This document shows positions 53,892 through 61,811 of a DNA stretch of 64,000 bases, in pieces. Source of the stretch: Pseudomonas putida (GTDB lineage Bacteria > Pseudomonadota > Gammaproteobacteria > Pseudomonadales > Pseudomonadaceae); contig NZ_CP016634.1 in NCBI RefSeq assembly GCF_002741075.1, positions 3,192,001 to 3,256,000 on the forward strand. Direction: 5' to 3'. Each line of letters starts with the position of its first letter. The stretch's first letter is position 1. The notes below the pieces were generated by a model, which did no database searches, was not told the DNA's origin, and saw nothing but the letters and a program-made list of their open reading frames with translations. The translations under genes were made by a program, and so were the position numbers.

Positions 53892-56800
53892 ATGAAGATC
53901 ACCGAGATGGCGCTGCGCGCCAGTCGACTTACCTACTTTGTAGCGCTCATCATTTTCGTCGCCGGCATCGCGACCTTCCTGAATTTTCCTTCTCAGGAGG
54001 AGCCGACTGTCACGGTCCGCGATGCGATGGTCACGGCGTTGAACCCGGGGCTGCCCGCCGAACGCGTTGAGCAACTCATTGCCCGGCCGATCGAGGAGCG
54101 CTTGCGCGAACTGGCAGAGGTCAAGCGCGTGACGAGCACCGTGCGCGCAGGCAGCGCCATGATCCAGGTCACGATCTGGGACCGCTACACCGACTTGGCA
54201 CCGATCTGGCAGCGCGTCCGGGCCAAGGTCGCCGATTCGAAGGATGCCTTACCACAGAGCACGATGGGGCCTTTCGTCGACGAAGACTTCGGCCGCGTCG
54301 CGGTTGCCTCGATTGCGGTCACTGCACCAGGTTACTCCATGAGCGAGATGCGCGTCGCGCTCAAGCAGATGCGCGACCGCCTGTACACCGTGCCTGGTAT
54401 TGAGCGCATCACTTTCTACGGCCTGCAGGAAGAGCGCGTCTATCTCGAATTCGATCGGCCTAGGCTCGCGCGATTGGAGCTGACACCACAGGGGGTGATC
54501 GACCAACTCGTCAAACAGAACGTCGTCGCTTCGGGTGGACAAATTGTTGTCGGCGGCATCAATGCAACCTTGGCGGTCAGTGGCGAAGTGCGTGACGCTC
54601 CCTCCCTGCGAGCAATGCCGATCGCGCTGCCACGACCGCAAAGTAGTACGGCGCCCGTGCCGACGATCGCATTGGGTGAACTGGCGCAGGTGAGTGTGCG
54701 GCCAGCCGATCCGCCGGAATCTGCTGCCATCTACAAAGGCCAGCCCGCTGTCGTCATGGCGGTTTCGATGGCCTCCGGTCAGAACGTGGAGCAGTTCGGA
54801 AAAGCGCTCAAAGCACGGGTTGCAGACCAGGAGAAGCTGCTGCCGGCGGGTTTCGATCTGTCATACGTCACTTTCCAGGCCGATGTCGTCAAGCACGAGA
54901 TGGGCAAAATGAACCACGTCATGATGGAGACGATCATCGTCGTCCTCGGTGTCGTCGTGCTATTTCTCGGTTGGCGCACCGGGATCATCGTGGGCATGAT
55001 CGTGCCGTTGACGATCCTCAGTGCACTCATCGTCATGCGCGCGATGAACATCGAGCTTCAGAACGTCTCGATGGGCGCCATCATCATTGCGCTCGGCTTG
55101 TTGGTGGACAACGGCATTGTGATTGCCGAAGACATCGAACGCCGCCTGGCCGGTGGCGAAGATCGTAAGCATGCCTGCCTCGAGGCGGGCCGCACGCTCG
55201 CCATTCCGCTGCTCACGTCCTCGCTCGTGATCGTGATCGTGTTCTCGCCGTTCTTTTTTGGCCAGAACGCCACGAGCGAGTATCTGCACAATCTCGTGGT
55301 CGTGCTGGCACTGACGTTGTTCGCTTCGTGGCTGCTGTGCCTGACTGTCACGCCCCTATTGTGCTACCACTTCGCCAAACCCCATCACAAGCAGGAGCAG
55401 GGCGACGCCTATGACACCCGCTTCTACCGTGGCTACCGGCGCGTACTGGAGTGGGTGCTCCACCATAAGGCGGTCTATGTAGCGTCGATGATCGCGGCGC
55501 TTGCCATTGCGCTGTATGGCTTCACCACCCTGCCGTACGATTTCATGCCCAAGTCCGACCGGCTTCAGTTCCAGATTCCGGTGCAGCTCGCCCCCGGTAC
55601 CGACTCGCGCGAAACGCTCGCCCGCGTGAAGCAGATCAGTGGTTGGCTGGGCGACACGAACATCAATCCAGAAGTCTCCGATCACATCGGCTACGTCGCC
55701 GATGGTGGCCCGCGCTTCATCCTTAGCCTGAATCCACCACTGCCGGCATCGAACATCGCGTACTTCGTTGTCACATTGAAGCCGAAGAGCGACATCGACG
55801 CCGTCCTCGCCCGCACCCGCAGCTACTTTGCGCAAGCACATGGCGACGTGCGCGCCGAGCCCAAGCGTTTCTCGCTCGGTGCGACCGAGTCAGGGACTGC
55901 CATTTATCGCGTCAGCGGTCCGGATGAGGAGGTATTGTTGGGGGCCGCGTCCAAAATCGAAGCAGCGCTGCGCAAGCTGCCCGGCACCATCAACGTCAAG
56001 AACGATTGGGATACGCGCGTTGGCCGCATCGACGTACGGGTCGACCAGGACCGCGCGCGTCGGGCGGGCGTGACGACTGAAGACATCGCTGGCGGGCTGG
56101 ATGTCCGCTACAGCGGCAGATCGATCTCGGTTATTCGCGACGGTGACACCTCCGTCCCGATCGTCCTGCGCAGTATCGTAAGCGAGCGTCGCAGCACGGC
56201 AGACGTAGGCGCGACGCTCATCTATCCCACCAACGGCGGTCCAGCGGTGACGCTGGCTCAGGTCGCAGACGTATCGCTCGCGAGCGAGCCCTCGGTCATC
56301 CAACGGCGCAATCTCATCCGCACGATCACCGTGCAAGGACAGAACACCTCTTACACCGCCCAGGAGATCATCAACCGCCTGGCGCCTAGCGTCGCTGCCC
56401 TGGACCTGCCCGCGGGCTACTCGGTTGAACTTGGCGGCGAGATCGAGGAAGCCGCCGAATCGAACGCCGCGCTGTCGACCTACATGCCCCTCGCATTTCT
56501 GGCGATGCTGATGCTGTTCGTATGGCAGTTCAATTCTTTCCGCAAGCTCGGTGTGATCCTCGCGACGATCCCTTTCACGCTTATCGGCGTGGTATTGGCT
56601 CTGAAGCTGACCGGCACACCTTTCAGCTTCATGGCGACCTTCGGCGTACTGGCCCTGTTCGGGATCATTGTCAACAACGCCGTGCTCTTGCTGGAACGCA
56701 TCGACCAGGGGCTAGCGGAAGGCCTGCCACGCCATGAAGCCTTGGTTGGGGCCGCGATACAACGGCTTCGTCCAATCGTGATGACCAAGGTCACCTGCAT

Positions 56801-56996
56801 TTCGGGACTGGTGCCACTCATGCTCTTCTCCGGACCATTATGGAAAGGGATGGCGATCGCGATGATCGGTGGGCTGGCACTCGGAACGCTGGTGACGTTG
56901 GGCTTGATTCCGCTGCTTTACGAAGTCCTGTTTGGAATCAAGCGAATTGGGCCGTGGAACCTGAGTGTCGCCACCGCGCATGGAGATCGCTCATGA
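53892..56996 (+). CDS. RND-family (HAE-1-type) efflux pump
   Basis: A 1034-residue inner-membrane pump with 12 expected helices and two large periplasmic loops (about 35-330 and 560-860). The N-terminal FLNFPSQEEPTVTVRDAMV resembles the TriC-like class, where a QNEDP-type motif replaces the AcrB start. In helix 4 the motif is LGLLVDNGIVIAE, so the second Asp of the AcrB pair is Asn. In helix 10 the Lys is Asn (FGIIVNNAVLLLE). Its stop overlaps the SMR-like start by four bases. Substrate unknown. Confidence 0.93.
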   Translation: MKITEMALRASRLTYFVALIIFVAGIATFLNFPSQEEPTVTVRDAMVTALNPGLPAERVEQLIARPIEERLRELAEVKRVTSTVRAGSAMIQVTIWDRYTDLAPIWQRVRAKVADSKDALPQSTMGPFVDEDFGRVAVASIAVTAPGYSMSEMRVALKQMRDRLYTVPGIERITFYGLQEERVYLEFDRPRLARLELTPQGVIDQLVKQNVVASGGQIVVGGINATLAVSGEVRDAPSLRAMPIALPRPQSSTAPVPTIALGELAQVSVRPADPPESAAIYKGQPAVVMAVSMASGQNVEQFGKALKARVADQEKLLPAGFDLSYVTFQADVVKHEMGKMNHVMMETIIVVLGVVVLFLGWRTGIIVGMIVPLTILSALIVMRAMNIELQNVSMGAIIIALGLLVDNGIVIAEDIERRLAGGEDRKHACLEAGRTLAIPLLTSSLVIVIVFSPFFFGQNATSEYLHNLVVVLALTLFASWLLCLTVTPLLCYHFAKPHHKQEQGDAYDTRFYRGYRRVLEWVLHHKAVYVASMIAALAIALYGFTTLPYDFMPKSDRLQFQIPVQLAPGTDSRETLARVKQISGWLGDTNINPEVSDHIGYVADGGPRFILSLNPPLPASNIAYFVVTLKPKSDIDAVLARTRSYFAQAHGDVRAEPKRFSLGATESGTAIYRVSGPDEEVLLGAASKIEAALRKLPGTINVKNDWDTRVGRIDVRVDQDRARRAGVTTEDIAGGLDVRYSGRSISVIRDGDTSVPIVLRSIVSERRSTADVGATLIYPTNGGPAVTLAQVADVSLASEPSVIQRRNLIRTITVQGQNTSYTAQEIINRLAPSVAALDLPAGYSVELGGEIEEAAESNAALSTYMPLAFLAMLMLFVWQFNSFRKLGVILATIPFTLIGVVLALKLTGTPFSFMATFGVLALFGIIVNNAVLLLERIDQGLAEGLPRHEALVGAAIQRLRPIVMTKVTCISGLVPLMLFSGPLWKGMAIAMIGGLALGTLVTLGLIPLLYEVLFGIKRIGPWNLSVATAHGDRS

Positions 56997-57424
56997 GTCT
57001 CTTGCGAGCCGCCGCGTGCTGCGCATTCTCAGAATTCGTATGCACCCACGCTTCATGCGTATGTCTCGCTAGGCTTATGCGATTCAGCACCCATCCGCTG
57101 ATCTGGAAATCCTGGTCGATTGTCATTGCCGCAGGGGTTCTAGGAGCGGGCTATCCACTGGGCCTGCGGGCCATCACGGCGGGCGGTCCGATGCGCTGGG
57201 TCGGCCTCTGTGTGGCAGTGACGTGCATGGCGGCCAGCGGCGCACTTTTGTGGTTCGCGCTCAAGCGGATTCCGATCAGCGCGGCCTCTGCAGCCTGGGC
57301 AGGAATCGGGCTACTTGGAAACTTGGGCGTCGGCGCCCTCCTACTAGGCGATGTCGCATCGGTAACGCGCTGGTCTGGCACCGCCCTCATCGCAGCAGGC
57401 ATTGCCTGTCTTAGTTTCGTTTGA
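56993..57424 (+). CDS. SMR-like small membrane protein lacking the essential Glu
   Basis: A 143-residue frame from the ATG that overlaps the RND stop; an internal ATG at 57077 would give a normal SMR size (about 115 residues). Four hydrophobic helices align with SugE/Gdx proteins (SGALLWFALKRIPISAASAA, then WAGIGLLGNLGVGALLLGD). The essential Glu of the first helix is replaced by Gly (AGVLGAGYPLGLR instead of AGLFEIGWPVGLK). It cannot work as a normal H+-coupled SMR, and may be an accessory or lipid-related four-helix protein. Translational coupling suggests it is made with the pump. Confidence 0.75.
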   Translation: MSLLRAAACCAFSEFVCTHASCVCLARLMRFSTHPLIWKSWSIVIAAGVLGAGYPLGLRAITAGGPMRWVGLCVAVTCMAASGALLWFALKRIPISAASAAWAGIGLLGNLGVGALLLGDVASVTRWSGTALIAAGIACLSFV

Positions 57425-57439
57425 TCAAGGAGACCCATT

Positions 57440-58060
57440 ATGAAGAGCAAAACTGCATTGATCCGCGGCGGCATCTTTTTTTGCGTAGCAGGCGCGCTCT
57501 CTGGATGCGCGACCAACAGCATGACGCGCTCCGGATTTCTCGGCGACTACGAGAAGTTATCGCCGACACGATACGAGAACGTACTGATGTACCGCGCAGC
57601 GGGATTCGAGCCCAAGCGTTATGCCGCTGTCGTGGTGGAAGAAGCGCAGATCAAGACCGCCTCGGGTCGCATCGATGGGCTCGATGACGCGCAGCAGCGC
57701 GAAGTGCTAGACCATGTGACGAGCGAACTGAAACGCCAGGAAGGCAAAAGTCCCGCCCCCCCAGGTGGCGCGGGACAGGTTCGGGTGCGTGTAGCGGTCA
57801 CCGAACTGCAGACACCGAATCGGGCAGTCAATGCAATGACGACCCTGCTGGTTGGACCCGTGACGACGGGTGGTGCCAGCCTAGAGTTCGAAGCAGTCGA
57901 TTTAAGGACGGGACGCCGGGTTGCTGCCGCCAGTTGCTTCGAGCGCGGCAACGTCATTAAAGAGTTCGCCGGTTCGTACACATTGCTGGGTCATGCCAAA
58001 GCGGCGATCACGAACTGCATCGAGCGCATCGACAGCGCTTGGCGGGACACGCAGCCATGA
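57440..58060 (+). CDS. DUF3313-type lipoprotein
   Basis: A 206-residue lipoprotein (lipobox ALSGC, Cys at about 26) with a DUF3313-like mature part: FLGDYEKLSPTRYENVLMYR and, near the end, ASLEFEAVDLRTGRRVAAAS. DUF3313 proteins often occur beside MCE-type transporters and are of unknown function. It is 15 bases after the SMR-like gene and overlaps the MlaE-like gene by four bases. A periplasmic or outer-membrane role in the lipid module is inferred. Confidence 0.8.
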   Translation: MKSKTALIRGGIFFCVAGALSGCATNSMTRSGFLGDYEKLSPTRYENVLMYRAAGFEPKRYAAVVVEEAQIKTASGRIDGLDDAQQREVLDHVTSELKRQEGKSPAPPGGAGQVRVRVAVTELQTPNRAVNAMTTLLVGPVTTGGASLEFEAVDLRTGRRVAAASCFERGNVIKEFAGSYTLLGHAKAAITNCIERIDSAWRDTQP

Positions 58061-59214
58061 GCAACGCTTCACAGGCTTGGCTCCGGCAGGATGCCATGGT
58101 CGGCGGTGATCACAAATGGCTGGCGGGTGGCGACTGGACGATAGAGCACTACGCCAGTCTGGCAAAATCCGTGTCCGCCGCCCGCATCAGTCATGCCGAG
58201 GGGTACGCCACTCCCTTACTCGACTGGACGCAAGTCCAGAGACTGGACACCGCCGGCGCGGCTCTGCTGGTGGAAATTCTCGGGCCAGACTCGATACTCG
58301 ACCGGCCGGAGGCAGCTCCAAATCTGTCCTCGGATCGCCTCGCCCTAATGAGAGCGCTGGCCGCCGCTGCTACCGATCAGCAGAAGACGGAGAAAGCAGC
58401 GGTGAGCGGGAATCCTCTGCTCCGCGGTCTGGGACGCATAGGCCTGACCTTGGAACAGGGCTGTCGTGCGTGTCTTGGTCTGGCCGGGTTCGTGGGCCAG
58501 ATCATCGAAACATGGAGCCGTACCGTTCGTCACCCGCGTCGCTGGCGCGCGACCTCGGTGATCGCTCAAATCCAGCGATCAGCGGTGGACGCCATTCCCA
58601 TCGTGGCGCTACTGAGCTTCATGGTAGGAATGGTGGTGGCGTTCCTGGGAGCAACGGTGCTGGCCAACTTCGGTGCGAGCATCTTCTCGGTGCATCTGGT
58701 CGCCTTCTCGTTCATGCGCGAGTTCGGAGTGCTGCTCCCGGCCATATTGATTGCAGGCCGTACCGCAAGCGCGTACACCGCCCAAATCGGTTCGATGAAG
58801 GCAAATGAAGAGATCGATGCGCTTCGCTCCAACGCGCTCGACCCCATCGAGTTACTGGTGCTGCCACGCGTGCTGGCGCTTCTTGTGTCCTTGCCACTGC
58901 TCACCTTAGTAGGCATCTTGGCTGGCATTGCGGGCGGCGCCACCGTATGCGCACTGAGCTTGGAAATTCCTCCCGCACAGTTCCTTGCCATCGTGCAGGA
59001 AAAAATCGAGGTGCGCCATTTTCTTGTCGGAATGAGCAAGTCCCCGCTCTTCGCGGTGATGATCGCCGCTATCGGCTGCCATGAAGGGTTCAAGGTCGCC
59101 GGTAGCGCTGAGTCGGTAGGCGACCACACGACGTCTAGTGTCGTGCAATCAATCTTCATGGTGATCCTGATAGACGCCATCGCTGCACTGTTCTTCATGG
59201 AGATGGGCTGGTGA
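58057..59214 (+). CDS. MlaE-like permease with N-terminal STAS domain
   Basis: A 385-residue protein. The first about 110 residues resemble a STAS domain (LLDWTQVQRLDTAGAALLVE), and the remainder is an MlaE/YrbE-type permease with five or six helices, including FLGATVLANFGASIFSVHLV and the GRTASAYTAQIGSMKANEEI coupling region. In MlaFEDB the STAS protein (MlaB) is separate; here it is fused. It carries the lipid or hydrophobic substrate across the inner membrane. It overlaps both neighbours by four bases. Confidence 0.9.
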   Translation: MSNASQAWLRQDAMVGGDHKWLAGGDWTIEHYASLAKSVSAARISHAEGYATPLLDWTQVQRLDTAGAALLVEILGPDSILDRPEAAPNLSSDRLALMRALAAAATDQQKTEKAAVSGNPLLRGLGRIGLTLEQGCRACLGLAGFVGQIIETWSRTVRHPRRWRATSVIAQIQRSAVDAIPIVALLSFMVGMVVAFLGATVLANFGASIFSVHLVAFSFMREFGVLLPAILIAGRTASAYTAQIGSMKANEEIDALRSNALDPIELLVLPRVLALLVSLPLLTLVGILAGIAGGATVCALSLEIPPAQFLAIVQEKIEVRHFLVGMSKSPLFAVMIAAIGCHEGFKVAGSAESVGDHTTSSVVQSIFMVILIDAIAALFFMEMGW

Positions 59215-60032
59215 GCGCGGTGAAGCAAGACACCGACAACGGTGTGCGACACGCTATTGAAGTGCGCGGCCTGGACAACAGGTTTGGAACCCAGCAGGTC
59301 CATCAGGACCTAGACCTGGACGTGCGGCGCGGGGAAATCCTTGGCGTGGTGGGAGGGTCAGGCACCGGGAAATCCGTGCTCTTGCGTAGCGTCGTCGGGC
59401 TGCAGAAGCCGCATTCGGGCGTGGTCCGTATCGGGGGGCGCGACCTACTGCGAGCCCAATGGCTTGCGCGCGCGCGTATGGAGCGAAGGTTCGGCATTCT
59501 GTTCCAGAAGGGCGCGTTGTATTCATCGCTGACCGTCTTGGAGAACGTCGCTCTTCCTTTGATCGAGCATGTCGGTCTGGCGCGGCCTCTTGCCGAGCGT
59601 TTGGCAAGAAGCAAGCTGGGCTTGGTGGGGTTGCCTGCCGGAGCGGGAGACAAGTATCCGGCCTCGTTGTCCGGAGGCATGGTGAAACGAGCAGCACTGG
59701 CGAGAGCCTTGGCGCTTGATGCGAACATCCTGTTTCTTGACGAACCCACCGCAGGACTGGATCCAATCGGGGCTGCATCTTTCGACCAATTGATTCTGAC
59801 CCTGCGCAATGCACTGGGCCTCACGGTGTTTCTGGTAACCCACGACCTCGATACGCTGTACACCATATGCGACCGTGTCGCGGTCCTGGCGAACCAGAAG
59901 GTACTCATCAACGACGGCATCGAGGCAGTCGAGCGCTTCAAGCACCCGTGGATACAGGAATACTTTCACGGCCCCCGTGGCCGTGCGGCCGCACAGGCCA
60001 CTGGTGCTTCCAGCCAAGAGACGCAGCCATGA
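59211..60032 (+). CDS. MlaF-like ABC ATPase
   Basis: A 273-residue ATPase starting at GTG (59211), which overlaps the MlaE-like stop (GTGA). Walker A GGSGTGKS is at about 48-55, the ABC signature is LSGGMVKRAALARALA and Walker B is ILFLDEPTAGLDP, with the H-loop in LVTHDLDTL. It supplies energy to the MCE transporter. Its stop overlaps a 30-residue ORF. Confidence 0.95.
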   Translation: MSAVKQDTDNGVRHAIEVRGLDNRFGTQQVHQDLDLDVRRGEILGVVGGSGTGKSVLLRSVVGLQKPHSGVVRIGGRDLLRAQWLARARMERRFGILFQKGALYSSLTVLENVALPLIEHVGLARPLAERLARSKLGLVGLPAGAGDKYPASLSGGMVKRAALARALALDANILFLDEPTAGLDPIGAASFDQLILTLRNALGLTVFLVTHDLDTLYTICDRVAVLANQKVLINDGIEAVERFKHPWIQEYFHGPRGRAAAQATGASSQETQP

Positions 60033-60121
60033 AACCCCTCCGCATCTGCATCATTCTTCCGTCGCGCACGCATTGGGCTGGGCGCACGCAATATTTAAAC
60101 TCTGAGAACGAGGTGGTCTGA
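60029..60121 (+). CDS. 30-residue ORF bridging the MlaF-like and MCE genes
   Basis: An ATG at 60029 overlaps the ATPase stop (ATGA), and the frame ends two bases before the MCE ATG. The product begins MKPLRICIILPSRTHW and ends SENEVV; it has no recognisable domain. The tight fit with both neighbours suggests a translational relay or a shrunken gene. Whether it is made as a stable peptide is unknown. Confidence 0.35.
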   Translation: MKPLRICIILPSRTHWAGRTQYLNSENEVV

Positions 60122-60123
60122 TC

Positions 60124-61053
60124 ATGGAACCACGTGCCCATCATGTATTCATTGGTCTGTTCGTCGTGCTGCTCGGTGCGATTGGTATTGGCTTCGCGCT
60201 TTGGCTCAGCGACACACGTTCCGACCACGATTACCAGTATTACCGGATTATGTTCGATGAGCCAGTGACCGGGCTTACGCCCGGCAGCCAGGTTCAGTAC
60301 AGCGGAATCACGATTGGCGAAGTCGTTGCACTTTCTCTTTCACCGCGAGACCCAAGGCGGGCGATAGCGCGCGTACGCATCAATGCCACCATCCCGGTCC
60401 GGCAGGATACCCGCGCTGAATTGGTCATCACGGGAATTACCGGCAACGCGGTGATCGAGTTGAGCGACGGTGGGCCAAACGTGCCATTGCTGGATCGGAG
60501 AGAGGACGAGGAACCGTTGATCCTCGCACCACGTTCGGCGATGGCATCCCTGGTCTCCGGTGAGGGGAACAGCATGACGACACTCAACGGCATCTTGCTG
60601 CGCACGCAGGAGTTACTGTCGAAGGAGAATTTGGCTCTTGTGCACCGCAGTCTGGTGAATCTTGAACAGACCACGGGCGCGGTCGCTGACCAGAGGGCCG
60701 AGATCGCGACGTTAATCAGCAATCTGACCGAAGCAAGCAGAGAATCGACAGCTGCCGTGCGCCAAGCAAATAGCACTCTTCGCGATGCCAACCTGCTACT
60801 AAATAACGATGGTAAGCAAATCATGGTGAACACGCGTGATGCAACGGCATCCCTCGAACGCGCCGCTTTCAGGGTTGAGACGCTACTGCAAAACAATCAG
60901 GAATCGCTGAACCAGGGCTTGGCCGCCACAGGTCCTGCCATGCACGAACTCCAGCAGGCGCTGGCCAATCTAAACACCGTGCTGCGCCGACTGGATCGCA
61001 ATCCGGCGCAATACCTGCTCGGTGGAGAGAACATTGAGGAAACCAAGCCGTGA
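60124..61053 (+). CDS. MCE-domain (MlaD-like) protein
   Basis: A 309-residue protein with an N-terminal membrane anchor (about 10-30), one MCE domain (VQYSGITIGEVVALSLSPRD, then VITGITGNAVIELSDGG; about 40-125) and a long helical C-terminal part (about 145-290), much longer than in E. coli MlaD. The helices could form a periplasmic tunnel. It works with the MlaE- and MlaF-like genes as an MCE transporter. GAGGTGG precedes the ATG. Confidence 0.9.
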   Translation: MEPRAHHVFIGLFVVLLGAIGIGFALWLSDTRSDHDYQYYRIMFDEPVTGLTPGSQVQYSGITIGEVVALSLSPRDPRRAIARVRINATIPVRQDTRAELVITGITGNAVIELSDGGPNVPLLDRREDEEPLILAPRSAMASLVSGEGNSMTTLNGILLRTQELLSKENLALVHRSLVNLEQTTGAVADQRAEIATLISNLTEASRESTAAVRQANSTLRDANLLLNNDGKQIMVNTRDATASLERAAFRVETLLQNNQESLNQGLAATGPAMHELQQALANLNTVLRRLDRNPAQYLLGGENIEETKP

Positions 61054-61745
61054 ACACTTCCGCCAGGATGATTCCCGTCGCTGCCGTGACTATGACGCTA
61101 GTACTCGGCTTGTCCGCGTGCAGTGTGCTTCCCAAAGCAGCTCCAATGGTCACCTACAAATTGCCCGACTATCACATCGCCCAGGCGGAGAGTACGCCGC
61201 GCGCCGTTCCGGGACCCGGGGCGCTGCGCGTCTACGCCCCTGAGAGTAGTCGCGTCCTGGATTCGGAGCGGCTGTTCATTGCGCAGCCCGATGGTCGCTT
61301 GTCGGCTTGGCAAGGAGTGCGTTGGGCCGACCCCGCACCGGTGCTGCTGCGTGACCGAATCGTCGAAGCCTTCATGCGCGATGGGCGGTCGACTTCCGTG
61401 ATTACCGATAGCACCCCAATGAGCGCCGATATGGAGTTGCGCAGTACGCTGCGGGCGTTCCAGCTCGAATACCGCGGCACTGAAGCGATCGCCGCGGTTC
61501 GGCTCGATGTGCAACTGGTCGATCCGGCCAAACGGACTGCTATTGCCAGTAGACGCTTCGAAGCAATCCAAGCCACAGGCAGCAAGCGAGAGGCCGATGT
61601 GGTGAGCGCGTTCGGTGTCGCCACGGATATATTGGCCGGGCAGATCGTTGAATGGGCAGTTCAGGTCGGGGCAGCGCGTTTGCGAGTTGCACCGGAATTG
61701 GCAAGCAACCATGCACCCACAGCGTCGTCGATAAGCACAGACTAG
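61050..61745 (+). CDS. ABC-type transport auxiliary lipoprotein (PqiC-like)
   Basis: A 231-residue lipoprotein starting at GTG (61050), overlapping the MCE stop. It has a lipobox LSAC (Cys at about 25). The mature part contains YKLPDYHIAQ and LRVYAPESSRVLDSERLFIA, typical of the auxiliary lipoprotein family that includes PqiC/YmbA. It probably links the MCE assembly to the outer membrane. It is the last gene of the operon; no clear terminator lies before the convergent relaxase. Confidence 0.85.
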   Translation: MNTSARMIPVAAVTMTLVLGLSACSVLPKAAPMVTYKLPDYHIAQAESTPRAVPGPGALRVYAPESSRVLDSERLFIAQPDGRLSAWQGVRWADPAPVLLRDRIVEAFMRDGRSTSVITDSTPMSADMELRSTLRAFQLEYRGTEAIAAVRLDVQLVDPAKRTAIASRRFEAIQATGSKREADVVSAFGVATDILAGQIVEWAVQVGAARLRVAPELASNHAPTASSISTD

Positions 61746-61811
61746 TCGTCTTAACGGAGCACAGAAGCTAGGGCCAAAACGCTGCTCGACACCTTAACTC
61801 GGTACGACAGC

